From the NCBI GenBank assembly GCA_965601485.1, contig OZ271846.1, positions 806,001-870,000 of the forward strand: 64,000 bases of DNA, read 5' to 3'. Below, in pieces: positions 1 to 8,854 of this stretch. The notes under the pieces are model-generated. The model was not told where the DNA came from. It saw only the letters and a list, made by a program, of their open reading frames with translations, and made no database searches. How positions within the stretch are numbered: the first letter of the stretch is position 1; the number at the start of each line of letters is the position of its first letter. This DNA comes from Methylotenera_A aquatica. GTDB lineage: Bacteria > Pseudomonadota > Gammaproteobacteria > Burkholderiales > Methylophilaceae. The translations under genes and the position numbers were made by a program.

Positions 1-849
1 GTCTAGGCGCGCGGGCGGTTGTTTTTTCATGGCAGACAAAACTGCTTGCACGCTATCACCATTGACATATTGGGCGTTAATTTCTTTAGTCATAGTTTGT
101 AAATACTTTTCATCTAATTTTGATAAAAAGCGATCGCTAGTGCCACTGGCAACGCTGTCGTTGCGAGTGCCAATATTTGATTCTGAGATTTGTGCAATAC
201 CAGGTTGCATAGCAAAGCTTTCGTTAGACCAATAGCCAATCACCTGATTATTTTCATCTAATTTTGGAATCGCTGTACCTTTGTCGCCACCGATGCCAAC
301 AAATAGCCAATCTTTACCACCTTGAAACCCTGTTAAATCGCGCGTATTAAACGCATGCAAGGCAGGTGTTTCTTCGCCATCGGTAAAATACACCACTTGT
401 GCTACTTCTGGGAAACTGCGAATCAATTTGGCAAGTGTTGTCATGCTTTCGCGGATTCGGCTATTACCAGACCAGCCTGTGCGCCAATCTAAATGGTCAA
501 TCGTATCTTCAATGGCGGCAAAATTTTCACATACTTCAATAGGGGTATAAAGTGCTGCTACACTTACGCCTGCAAAAAGGCCGATACCCACTTGTGTACC
601 GCATGGCATTTCACCAATAATGCGATGCATTAAATGCTGTTGATACTGCATGCGCGTAACGGCATTTCCGGTAATGCTTTCATCAAGTACGTTCATACTT
701 TGTGAAATATCGGCCACCAATAAATAGCTGTAGATATCCCTTTTAATGGGCACAGTTGGTTTAAAAAATGCTACCAGCAGCAATGCAAAAGCGGCTGTTA
801 GCAATGTAATATCGCGGCGATGGCGAAAATAATTAACTATTTTTTTCAT
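1..849 (-). CDS. mxaL: MxaL, von Willebrand factor A protein of the methanol dehydrogenase accessory cluster (3' end outside the window)
   Basis: The reading frame starts at an ATG (complement of 847-849) and stays open to the window edge, giving 283 residues without a stop, so the C terminus is missing. Residues 15-29 form a membrane helix close to the N terminus. A VWA metal-ion site of the form DxSxS follows at Asp47, Ser49 and Ser51 (DISQS). MxaL belongs to the accessory set (mxaRSACKLD) needed for active, metal-loaded methanol dehydrogenase in methylotrophs; its exact chemistry is not known. It is the last gene seen in a run of six same-strand genes, 18 bases after mxaK. The assignment rests on the VWA fold plus position. 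A degenerate relative lies at 5587-6250. Confidence 0.85.
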   Translation of the reverse strand, partial: MKKIVNYFRHRRDITLLTAAFALLLVAFFKPTVPIKRDIYSYLLVADISQSMNVLDESITGNAVTRMQYQQHLMHRIIGEMPCGTQVGIGLFAGVSVAALYTPIEVCENFAAIEDTIDHLDWRTGWSGNSRIRESMTTLAKLIRSFPEVAQVVYFTDGEETPALHAFNTRDLTGFQGGKDWLFVGIGGDKGTAIPKLDENNQVIGYWSNESFAMQPGIAQISESNIGTRNDSVASGTSDRFLSKLDEKYLQTMTKEINAQYVNGDSVQAVLSAMKKQPPARLD

Positions 850-867
850 GATATGTTGAGCTTAGTG

Positions 868-1419
868 TTAAGGCAAACCAACGGGAATATTACCCATTAT
901 TAAACCAGGCGTATCCGATTCACCTACGCCTGGCGTAGGCGTACCTGGCAACATGGTGAGTAATCTGTCTAAATTATGTCGTGCGTCCCAATGGCTATTG
1001 TCATTTTTGAGAGATGAAACATAAGCCGCTTTTGCTTGACGTAACAGATACTCCGCTTCATCGCGCACGGTGTTATTAGTACCATTAATGGCTAATCCAC
1101 GCAAAAAGTACATGTTACCAATGTTATAACTAATGGCCGATTTTTGGCTAGCATTGGCTTTAGGCAAAGCTTGTGAGAACAATAAAGTGGCTTCTTTATA
1201 ACGCTCCTTTTTAGCTAAGTACAGCGCAATAGCAAATTTGGCCTCAAAGCTTTGTTGATCGGTTGCTGGTGTTTTGCCTGTGCTTACAGCCTCATTAAAG
1301 GAGTCGATTTGGCGAATGCGATTAAAGGTGTACATGCTGGCAAGAAGACTAGCTATGCTTAAAAACACCAAAAACCAAGTCAGTTTTTTTACTGTGAACA
1401 ACGATTTTATATATAACAT
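868..1419 (-). CDS. mxaK: MxaK, membrane-anchored TPR-like accessory protein
   Basis: This 183-residue protein has one N-terminal membrane helix (about residues 12-33) followed by a helical, probably periplasmic domain. That domain looks TPR-like, with alanine- and leucine-rich helices and a YNIGNMYFLRG stretch typical of such repeats. The C terminus is proline- and glycine-rich. Size, topology and position between mxaC and mxaL fit MxaK of the methanol dehydrogenase accessory cluster, a presumed assembly or activation factor of unknown mechanism. A 55-base gap separates it from mxaC. Family assignment relies heavily on synteny because MxaK sequences are poorly conserved. Confidence 0.8.
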   Translation of the reverse strand: MLYIKSLFTVKKLTWFLVFLSIASLLASMYTFNRIRQIDSFNEAVSTGKTPATDQQSFEAKFAIALYLAKKERYKEATLLFSQALPKANASQKSAISYNIGNMYFLRGLAINGTNNTVRDEAEYLLRQAKAAYVSSLKNDNSHWDARHNLDRLLTMLPGTPTPGVGESDTPGLIMGNIPVGLP

Positions 1420-1474
1420 TATGCGTGCCTCAACTGTATTATTGTTATCCGTTTTACCAATTTAACTTTTTTTG

Positions 1475-2455
1475 TTACTTCTGCCAGGTTTTCACTTCTA
1501 AATATTTCACGCCTAGCAATAATGCGATCATAATCGCTGCAACAATAAAGCACAGACCAGAAAAATCTTTACCGGGAATTTTTTGCATGTATTTAATCGG
1601 TTTTTTCTCTTTGCGATTAATGTCATCAATCGCCAATTGCAATGCCTTTGGATTTTCAGCTTCATAGGCATTAAAAGGCGTTTTGAAGCTTTTAAAGAAA
1701 TCATGCAATTCAATTTCTGGAGGCAAGGGCTGATCTTCTTGCGGCTTGTAATTTTCATCAAAAATACTTAATCCGCCTGGTTGTTTTAATACAATCCAAT
1801 ACAAACTTAAATGCATGCGGTCGTACCAATCTTTGATTTTTTGCTGCGAGTTAGCATCAATACGGCCTGCGCCATCTGACAGCAAAACCACCGCGCGCGA
1901 ACCAGAATCGGGCACTTTATCAAACAAGCCAGCGGCAGAAGTTAATCCGCTACCAATATTGGTTTGAAATAACGCATTGCCAGCCGTGGCGCGCACAGCT
2001 GCTACTACTGCTTCTTTATTTTCAGTCAGTGGCAACACATACATAGCAGAGTTACTGAAAGTAATCATGCCCAACATATCGTTTTTGCGAGATTGTACAA
2101 ATTGCGTAATCAAACGGCTAGCTGCGGCTGATTTAGTTTCGCCAATCACATTGTCTGTGGTGCCAGAGAAGGGGTCATCCATACTGGCGCTTCTATCTAA
2201 TACCAATGTGATTTGAGCACCTACACCTATGCGTTCAACCAATTGCTGATTACTATGCGGCGCGCCTAAGCCCAAAATAATAAAGGTTAGAATAATTACC
2301 GCTAATATTTTTAAAATAAGGCCGATTAAGTCAGATAAAGGGTCTGCAGGTAGCATATCCAGCCATGAATAGCTTTTGCTGTGTGCACGCTGAAATACCA
2401 AAGGTAGCAAGGCCAAAGGTAACAACCATAAAAGCCAAGGATTAGAAAAAGACAT
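1475..2455 (-). CDS. mxaC: MxaC, membrane-anchored VWA-domain accessory protein
   Basis: The 326-residue product has two membrane segments near the N terminus (about 6-21 and 43-65), a central VWA domain and a final membrane helix (about 300-316). This is the BatA-like layout of MxaC. The metal-ion-dependent adhesion site is intact: Asp87, Ser89, Ser91 in DRSAS. MxaC, MxaK and MxaL are reported to be needed to load the metal into methanol dehydrogenase in Methylobacterium; a similar role here is inference. The start lies 3 bases past the mxaA stop, so the two are probably translationally coupled. Confidence 0.87.
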   Translation of the reverse strand: MSFSNPWLLWLLPLALLPLVFQRAHSKSYSWLDMLPADPLSDLIGLILKILAVIILTFIILGLGAPHSNQQLVERIGVGAQITLVLDRSASMDDPFSGTTDNVIGETKSAAASRLITQFVQSRKNDMLGMITFSNSAMYVLPLTENKEAVVAAVRATAGNALFQTNIGSGLTSAAGLFDKVPDSGSRAVVLLSDGAGRIDANSQQKIKDWYDRMHLSLYWIVLKQPGGLSIFDENYKPQEDQPLPPEIELHDFFKSFKTPFNAYEAENPKALQLAIDDINRKEKKPIKYMQKIPGKDFSGLCFIVAAIMIALLLGVKYLEVKTWQK

Positions 2456-2458
2456 TAC

Positions 2459-3451
2459 TTAAGCCTTGTTTGCTATTTGTTTGTCAGTAATCAAACCACG
2501 CTCGCAGTCGCGGCAGCGACGGCAAAATTGCGCTAGCCATTGCAGTGGAGCATTACCGAGCGCGTGCTTGGCGTTGGGTTCAAAAAACACTTGGCGCGAT
2601 AAGCCAAAAAACTGATGTATTTCGGATTCAATTTGTTGAAAAGCCGGTTTTTTTTCAAAAAGCTGATTTAAATTACCGTTAAACAAACTAAAACCAGCCG
2701 TTTTGTTTAGAGAAGCATGCATGCTGCTAACCGCATTCTGCAAGCCCTCTGGTGTATTGGCTGATTTGAGAATTTGACGATAACTTTTGGCAAATGGACC
2801 GCCCATTTTTGGCAGCCAAGCATGTTTACCTAGCATATACAATAAGCCAATCAAGCTGATAGCTAAAATGCCTAACAATAATTTGAAATGTTGTTTTTCA
2901 TTACTATTATCCAATAGTAATGGGCCGCGATAGCCAGACATATTGTTTTCAATTTTAACCGCACCAAAAATAGATAGCGGCGAAATCGCAAAGTCAAAGC
3001 TAGGAACACGGTAGCGCACGATTTCTTTCGTTTTTGTATTGATGATACGAAGATATTCCGCTGGTAACGCACCATTTTTGACCACTACGTTATTGGTAAA
3101 TATTTGATAACTGAAGGTTAAATCATGCATTACAGCATCACCATCCTCTTTTTTAATATGCTTAATATTGCTTAAATCTATACCAATTAATTGGCCTTTA
3201 TAACGTCTTTCGTATCCAATAATCGGCAAAGACTCTTCTATTAATTGGTATGGTTTTTTGATTTCTAGCGTGATATGACGCGTTAAAACATCGCCCACGG
3301 TATAGCCTACAGTGCGCTCTGGCTCCTGCAAGTTTATGCTGACAATACCTTCTTTAATATCGGGTAAATTTTCATATTCCAGCGCGGTAGCGTTTAAAAC
3401 TCTTAAGCTGAGAATAAGTGCAAATAGCCAAGGATTCATTAATAAATTCAT
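2459..3451 (-). CDS. mxaA: MxaA, exported accessory protein of the methanol dehydrogenase cluster
   Basis: The 330-residue protein begins with a hydrophobic signal sequence (residues 1-24, ending near NATALEY). A beta-rich periplasmic region follows, then one membrane helix (about 189-208) and a cytoplasmic tail. This is the usual MxaA topology. MxaA is a required accessory factor for methanol dehydrogenase maturation. The tail carries a CRRCRDCERG cysteine cluster close to the end; I do not know whether it binds metal. ATG at 3451 is used; a second ATG four codons later is also possible. The gene sits between mxaS and mxaC, 3 bases from mxaC. Confidence 0.85.
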   Translation of the reverse strand: MNLLMNPWLFALILSLRVLNATALEYENLPDIKEGIVSINLQEPERTVGYTVGDVLTRHITLEIKKPYQLIEESLPIIGYERRYKGQLIGIDLSNIKHIKKEDGDAVMHDLTFSYQIFTNNVVVKNGALPAEYLRIINTKTKEIVRYRVPSFDFAISPLSIFGAVKIENNMSGYRGPLLLDNSNEKQHFKLLLGILAISLIGLLYMLGKHAWLPKMGGPFAKSYRQILKSANTPEGLQNAVSSMHASLNKTAGFSLFNGNLNQLFEKKPAFQQIESEIHQFFGLSRQVFFEPNAKHALGNAPLQWLAQFCRRCRDCERGLITDKQIANKA

Positions 3452-3512
3452 ATGTTGTACTTAATATAATTTTAGAAGTTCTATTTAAAGCAATCTTTTT
3501 TAAATCAATCGC

Positions 3513-4376
3513 TTAAGCCGCGACAAATTGATGGAAATACTCAGTTAAGGCATCGGCATCAAAATCACCTTCCACATAAAATGGCGGCATATCAAATTGC
3601 ATAAACAATTTGTAAATCGCTTCGCGGCGCGCTTCAAACGATGCAATGATTTTATCGCGATAATTTTTACGCAAAAACAAGGTACGCTTTGCGCCTGTTT
3701 CAGGGTCGGTCACGGCGGTAACGCCAAACTCGGGCAGATTTTTATATTCGTCAGCATCCCACAAAACCACTGGCACAATATGATGGCGTAGCAGGTTCGC
3801 CAAAGAGCCTTCAAGTTCTTTAAGTGGCATATGGAAATCAGATATCAAAAACACCAATGATCGTTCACGCGGCAAATAGCGCCATACATCTGCAATTCCG
3901 CTGCCAGAAACAGGCTCTGGGTGATACTCTTTTAAGCGCTCTGCCAATTCAATAGCGCGTTGCGATTTAAATGAAGCGGTGCTAATCCAATCTTCACGCA
4001 CGATTTCATCAAAACCCACAAAGCCGAATGGGTCGGAATTGCGACTGGCCGATTGTGCGATGGATTCCGCAATATCTGCTGCTTTGCGAATCTTACGTTC
4101 TTTTGCACCAAAATTCATGCTGCCCGATAAATCGCAAATCACAAAAACCGGCGTTGCACTTTTTTGATTGAACAAGCGCACATACACTTGTTCCATTGGA
4201 TCGCGGATTGTTTGGCGTAAATCGATACGGCGTGGATCAGGGTAGCTAATCAGTGAAGTATGGCCAATAAACTCCATGCCCATGCCACGTTGCGTGCTGG
4301 CATGGCGACCAGGGTGGCGTCCACGGTTACGCCAACCGATGTGGTAACTAAACTCTTTAATGTTTCCAATAGACAT
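3513..4376 (-). CDS. mxaS: MxaS, DUF58-type VWA protein partner of the MoxR ATPase
   Basis: This soluble 287-residue protein belongs to the DUF58 family, which typically pairs with MoxR AAA+ ATPases. The VWA metal site is intact at Asp82, Ser84 and Ser86 (DLSGS). The N terminus is rich in Arg, His and Gly. There is no signal peptide or membrane helix, so it is cytoplasmic. It lies 12 bases after mxaR, which supports a MoxR-DUF58 chaperone-like pair acting with MxaACKL. The 61-base gap to mxaA contains no obvious terminator. Confidence 0.87.
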   Translation of the reverse strand: MSIGNIKEFSYHIGWRNRGRHPGRHASTQRGMGMEFIGHTSLISYPDPRRIDLRQTIRDPMEQVYVRLFNQKSATPVFVICDLSGSMNFGAKERKIRKAADIAESIAQSASRNSDPFGFVGFDEIVREDWISTASFKSQRAIELAERLKEYHPEPVSGSGIADVWRYLPRERSLVFLISDFHMPLKELEGSLANLLRHHIVPVVLWDADEYKNLPEFGVTAVTDPETGAKRTLFLRKNYRDKIIASFEARREAIYKLFMQFDMPPFYVEGDFDADALTEYFHQFVAA

Positions 4377-4388
4377 AAAAAAGTGAGA

Positions 4389-5405
4389 TTAAGGCGCGGC
4401 TACGGCGTTAATAATATTGCTTAGCATTTCGCGAGCAATTTCTGTACGGCGCATTTCGTACACTGGGCTAAATACCAAGCGGTGAGCTACTGTTTCGTGG
4501 AATACAGCGTGAATATCTTCTGGCGTAATAGCCGTGCGCTCGTTTAACCAAGCATTTACACGTGCCGCGCGCAACATCATACTCATACCGCGTGGGCTAG
4601 CGCCTGCTAGTACTAAGCGATTCATATCCACATTGGTGACTTTTACGCCAAAATCAGTCGGTTTACGTGTGGCTTTCCATAAATTAAGTGCATATTTTTC
4701 TAGTGTTTTAGAGGCTTCGACGCTTTTTTGAATCACACTAGAGAACGCATTTAATTCATCAAATTTCAATACATCAGGTTTTACTGTATCAATCAAAGCA
4801 TCCACATTGTGGAAGCGTGTATCAAACATTAAGCCCGACATAATATCATCATCGTTTGGCACCACAATCGGAATTTCCATCATAAAACGGTCACGCGCCG
4901 CCGATGGAATTTCAAATGTTTCTTCTTTTTCCACTTGATTGCGGTCTGCAAACACAATCATGTGCGGAAAAGTGTGTTCTTTATTAAAGGCCGACAATGT
5001 GCGTTCTGCCATCACGCGCAATAGCAATGAATGCACTTGTGGGCGAGCGCGGTTGATTTCGTTAAAGAAAAATACACTTAAGTTTTCGCCAGACATCAGC
5101 AAAGGGCCAGCGCTAACATGCGGCTTGCCGTCTTCACCCAAATAGGTGTGGTAAACCAAATCGTTCGGCATCAAGTCAATCGTACCTTCAATACGCTGAT
5201 AACCACCGCCAATACCGCGTGTAAAAGCGCGTAGTAGCGTAGTTTTACCTACGCCCACGTCGCCCTCAAGCAGTACGTGACCACGCGCAAAAATTGCGAT
5301 AGTAATTAAGCGAACAGGGTTATGCTGACCAACCACTACTTTGTTCACTTCGGTTTCTAATGTCAGCGCATGTTGACGCCAGTCGGCTAAAAGACGGTCA
5401 CTCAT
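4389..5405 (-). CDS. mxaR: MxaR, MoxR-family AAA+ ATPase
   Basis: This 338-residue AAA+ ATPase is first in the mxaRSACKL run. The Walker A loop is clear (GDVGVGKTT, residues 48-56). A long MoxR insert and an arginine-finger segment (SAARDRF) are present. The Walker B motif reads FFFNEINRA: residue 115 is Asn where most MoxR proteins have Asp, although Glu116 is kept. MoxR proteins act as maturation chaperones, here most likely for methanol dehydrogenase. In the classical order mxaFJGI would stand upstream; instead there is a 190-base gap and then a pseudogene, so the operon starts here. Confidence 0.9.
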   Translation of the reverse strand: MSDRLLADWRQHALTLETEVNKVVVGQHNPVRLITIAIFARGHVLLEGDVGVGKTTLLRAFTRGIGGGYQRIEGTIDLMPNDLVYHTYLGEDGKPHVSAGPLLMSGENLSVFFFNEINRARPQVHSLLLRVMAERTLSAFNKEHTFPHMIVFADRNQVEKEETFEIPSAARDRFMMEIPIVVPNDDDIMSGLMFDTRFHNVDALIDTVKPDVLKFDELNAFSSVIQKSVEASKTLEKYALNLWKATRKPTDFGVKVTNVDMNRLVLAGASPRGMSMMLRAARVNAWLNERTAITPEDIHAVFHETVAHRLVFSPVYEMRRTEIAREMLSNIINAVAAP

Positions 5406-5586
5406 TGAGATTTTCCTATAATGTAATAATTTATATGTTTAATAAGTAAAGTTTATACTATTAGTATAGTGAAATTTGAAACAATCTATTAACAATATAA
5501 ATTAATTTTTATAAGCTATATACAGTTTTGTATACTTTATACTGCGCTATTTTTTATTTTGAGATTTTTTTCGAACATTTAATTGT

Positions 5587-6250
5587 TTATTCATTCGGAA
5601 CGATATTTATGGAATGTAGCTTGCAATCATCAGAAGGATTGCGATTGTGGCGATTAGCCAATATTGAGGAGGGCTTTTTGTTCACTATTACCACCATCAT
5701 CAGTAAAGTTTGCTTACCTTGCCATATCGTCATGCTAGCTTTGGTGAAAATATTCAGCGGTGCTGCCTCTAGGCTATCCGTTATGAAAATGACTTGTGAA
5801 ATAACATCATCATTTGTTGCCAGCAAAGCCTCAATCGATAATAGGCCAATACGTATACTGCTATTGCTTGCCATGCCATACGCCAATCCATGTGGTCTAT
5901 GGTATCCCAAAGCAAATGTTAATTAGCACAGGTTTATATAGGGGTGTAAAGTAAGATGGCGGTGGTTTTGAAAAAACTCCCAACCCAACTTGAGAATCCC
6001 AAGGTAGATTTTTTACCGTTTCCTTTAGTAAATGCTTCGCTTAATTCAAACGGCTAATTGGTTTGCCTTTAAAAGCCACATCATGCATGTTCATGCTCTG
6101 CGTTACGCCCACAACAAAAAGATAGCCTTTTCGCTCTGACTTGATATTAATTTAAGAATTGCGTATAGCAATCAGCAAAAAAATCAGGGCGCCTACTAGG
6201 CAATGAGTTTCATGATTTTTTTGAATTCTACCAATAAAGCGCATAAACAT
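5587..6250 (-). pseudogene. degenerate mxaL-like VWA protein gene
   Basis: Read on the minus strand from an ATG at 6250, pieces in different frames follow the mxaL product of this window from end to end. They include an N-terminal hydrophobic stretch (GALIFLLIAI), the VWA start GYLFVVGVTQSMN against SYLLVADISQSMN, SQVG against TQVG, TIDHMDWRMAW against TIDHLDWRTGW, and SQVIFITDSLE against AQVVYFTDGEE. In-frame stops and frame changes break it, and the DxSxS metal site has become VGVTQS. A hydrophobic segment in a third frame (IATIAILLMIASYI) may be the old C-terminal membrane helix. Homology is read by eye. It lies directly upstream of mxaR on the same strand. Confidence 0.75.
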
Positions 6251-6363
6251 TATCGTTTGCTTGCTTTAAAGCTAACTTTTAAACGAAGGCTTTGAGATAA
6301 TACTTTCGCAAAATGCAATTTCCAGCGAAAATAATGCATATATTTATTAAATGTGTACATAAC

Positions 6364-6897
6364 ATGCAAAATCAAATTGGCGTTACTAAACAAAATAGCT
6401 ATACCAAAGAAGAATTATTAAGTTGTGGTCGAGGTGGCATGTTTGGAGAGGGTAACGCGCAGTTACCATTACCTCCCATGTTAATGTTTGACCGTGTTGT
6501 AAAAATTAAGGATGAAGGAGGCAAATATGGTAACGGTCAGATTATTGCAGAACTGGATATTACGCCAGATTTATGGTTTTTTGATTGTCACTTTACAGGC
6601 GACCCGGTAATGCCAGGCTGTTTAGGTTTGGACGCCATGTGGCAGTTAGTCGGTTTTTATTTAGGCTGGGCAGGTGGTGCAGGCCGCGGTCGTGCATTGG
6701 GTGCTGGTGAAGTTAAATTTAGCGGGCAGGTTTTGCCAACAGCAAAAATGGCCACTTATACCATTGATTTAAAGCGCGTGATTATGCGCAAATTGGTGAT
6801 GGGCATAGCTGATGCAACCATGACATTAGATGGCCGCGAAATTTATGTTGCCAACGATTTGCGTGTAGGTTTATTCACACGAACAGATAATTTTTAG
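6364..6897 (+). CDS. fabA: 3-hydroxyacyl-[acyl-carrier-protein] dehydratase/isomerase FabA
   Basis: FabA dehydrates 3-hydroxyacyl-ACP and isomerises the trans-2 to the cis-3 decenoyl intermediate, the branch point to unsaturated fatty acids. The 177-residue product is close to the 172 residues of the E. coli enzyme. The hot-dog fold active site is intact: His76 in the CHFTGDPVMPGC motif and Asp90 in GLDAMWQ. I chose the ATG at 6364 because the upstream in-frame ATG at 6313 adds 17 residues that do not resemble FabA. Neither start has a strong ribosome binding site. fabB follows after 57 bases, so this is a standard fabA-fabB pair. Confidence 0.97.
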   Translation: MQNQIGVTKQNSYTKEELLSCGRGGMFGEGNAQLPLPPMLMFDRVVKIKDEGGKYGNGQIIAELDITPDLWFFDCHFTGDPVMPGCLGLDAMWQLVGFYLGWAGGAGRGRALGAGEVKFSGQVLPTAKMATYTIDLKRVIMRKLVMGIADATMTLDGREIYVANDLRVGLFTRTDNF

Positions 6898-6954
6898 CGC
6901 CGTTATTATCAAGTTTTGAATGCATAATAAAGAAAATTTTTGGGGGAACACGCC

Positions 6955-8196
6955 ATGCGTCGTGTCGTAATTACTGGGTTTGGCATAGTATCTAGCCTAG
7001 GTAACAATAAAGAAGAAGTAAAGGAAAGTTTGTATGCTGGAAAGTCTGGTATCAGCTTTCAGCCCGAATATGCTGAGCGCGGTATGCGCTCGCAGGTAGC
7101 AGGTTCAGTCAAGCTAGACGTTCAGGAATTAATTGATCGTAAATTAATGCGCTTTATGGCTAAAGGCCATGCTTATGCTTGGATTGCATTACAAGAAGCG
7201 ATTGCTGATGCGGCTTTAGATGAAAGTTTTGTTTCAAACGTGCGCACTGGCATTATTGTAGGCGGCGGCGGTCCTTCAACTGAAAGTATCGAAGAAAGCA
7301 ACCGCTTACTTGCCGAAAAAGGCATTCGACGTGTTGGCCCTTATATGGTCACCAAAGCAATGTGTAGCGGCATTGTTGCTACTCTTGCTACCGGCGCAAA
7401 AATTAAAGGTGTTAACTACGGTATCAGTTCAGCTTGCTCTACTAGTGCTCACTGTATTGGCGCGGGTGTTGAGCAGATTCAACTGGGTAAACAAGATATT
7501 GTATTTGCAGGTGGCGGCGAAGAGGAACACTGGAGTTTATCCTATCTATTTGATGCGATGGGTGCGATGTCCAGTAAATATAACGATACGCCCGAAAAAG
7601 CATCACGTACTTATGATGCAAACCGCGATGGTTTTGTAATTTCCGGCGGCGGCGGTATAGTGGTGCTAGAAGAGTACGAGCATGCCAAAGCGCGCGGTGT
7701 GAAAATCTATGCAGAAGTTATTGGCTACGGTGCCACGTCTGATGGCTACGATATGGTGGCGCCAAGTGGCGAAGGCGCAGAGCGTTGTATGAAGCTGGCC
7801 TTAACTGATCATGAAGGCAAAAAAATTGAACATGTGGATTATATTAATACGCATGGTACATCTACTCCTCTTGGTGATACCAAAGAACTAGAGGCGATAC
7901 GTGCTGTTTTTGCGAATGGCGAATACGGTGCTTTACCTGCGATTGCATCCACTAAATCCCTTTCCGGTCATGCTTTGGGCGCAGCAGGTGTAAATGAGGC
8001 GATTTATACTTTAATTATGATGCAAAATAATTTTATTGCCGCATCAGCTAACATTGAAACGCTTGACCCTGCTGTGGAAGGCATGCCGATTGCGACTAAA
8101 CGTATTGATAACGTGAAAATTGAAACGGCGTTATCAAACAGTTTTGGTTTTGGTGGTACCAATGCCACGCTGACGTTATCAACTAAAAACTTGTAA
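6955..8196 (+). CDS. fabB: beta-ketoacyl-ACP synthase I FabB
   Basis: FabB elongates the cis-unsaturated acyl chains made by FabA. The 413-residue thiolase-fold protein carries the Cys-His-His triad: Cys161 in SSACSTSAH, the His of NTHGTSTPLGD and the His of SLSGHALGAAG. The ATG at 6955 is preferred over one 15 bases upstream because a GGGGGA ribosome binding site sits about 8 bases before it and the product then begins MRRVVITG as in known FabB proteins. With FabA it indicates the oxygen-independent route to unsaturated fatty acids. Confidence 0.96.
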   Translation: MRRVVITGFGIVSSLGNNKEEVKESLYAGKSGISFQPEYAERGMRSQVAGSVKLDVQELIDRKLMRFMAKGHAYAWIALQEAIADAALDESFVSNVRTGIIVGGGGPSTESIEESNRLLAEKGIRRVGPYMVTKAMCSGIVATLATGAKIKGVNYGISSACSTSAHCIGAGVEQIQLGKQDIVFAGGGEEEHWSLSYLFDAMGAMSSKYNDTPEKASRTYDANRDGFVISGGGGIVVLEEYEHAKARGVKIYAEVIGYGATSDGYDMVAPSGEGAERCMKLALTDHEGKKIEHVDYINTHGTSTPLGDTKELEAIRAVFANGEYGALPAIASTKSLSGHALGAAGVNEAIYTLIMMQNNFIAASANIETLDPAVEGMPIATKRIDNVKIETALSNSFGFGGTNATLTLSTKNL

Positions 8197-8296
8197 GCAA
8201 AAATCGATAAAGCGCGTTGAGTCAGGTAGCGCTTTGATTTTTAAAACATTTATTTTCAAAGAAGCTAACCAAACAAAGAGCTTTCGCTTGAGAAAA

Positions 8297-8827
8297 ATGC
8301 TAATTACTTTAATAGCTTTTAGCTTAGCCAGTTGCGCAACCATGATGGGCGACCGCACGGTGAACGTAACGGGTGAGCAAATTGCGCAAAAATTGAATGA
8401 AAAATTAGCCATACCCATTTCTTTTCTCAAAGTGTTCGATGTTGATTTGTCCAACTCTTTGGTGTCTTTTGACAAAACCACTGGCCGCATGATAACCAAT
8501 ATGGATACCAAGCTTAGTAGCCAGTTACTCAATCAATCTTTGGTTGGCAAATTAGGTATTTCGGGTAAATTGCGTTTCGATGCAGCTTTCAACACCGTGG
8601 TATTAGATGAACCTAAAGTTGAAAGCTTCGATGTAGTTGGTGAAGGTAGTAAATACAACGATTTATTTAATGCCTTTGCAAAAACGATAGGTGGCGAAAT
8701 GTTAAACGGTTTAACGCTTTACACGGTTAAACCCGAAGATCTGAAATTTGGCGGTATCAGTTACACCCCAAAAGAGATGGTGGTGACTGATAGTGGTTTA
8801 CAATTAATCCTAACGCCGCATCGCTAA
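8297..8827 (+). CDS. DUF1439 (YceB-like) lipoprotein
   Basis: The product starts MLITLIAFSLASC, a lipoprotein signal with lipobox LASC cleaved before Cys13. The rest resembles DUF1439 outer-membrane-associated lipoproteins such as E. coli YceB, whose role is unknown. The ATG at 8297 is chosen; a TTG at 8288 (giving MRKMLITL) has an AAAGAG ribosome-binding-like stretch in front and would add positive residues to the signal peptide, so it is a real alternative. The gene is 100 bases after fabB on the same strand and could be cotranscribed. Confidence 0.8.
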   Translation: MLITLIAFSLASCATMMGDRTVNVTGEQIAQKLNEKLAIPISFLKVFDVDLSNSLVSFDKTTGRMITNMDTKLSSQLLNQSLVGKLGISGKLRFDAAFNTVVLDEPKVESFDVVGEGSKYNDLFNAFAKTIGGEMLNGLTLYTVKPEDLKFGGISYTPKEMVVTDSGLQLILTPHR

Positions 8828-8854
8828 CAATTAAGTAAATACTGGAAATTTCAA

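Noticed and set aside
5528..5926. Plus-strand open frame of 132 codons between mxaR and fabA
   Set aside because: It lies opposite the mxaL-like remnant and has no family resemblance; the minus-strand similarity to MxaL explains the region better.
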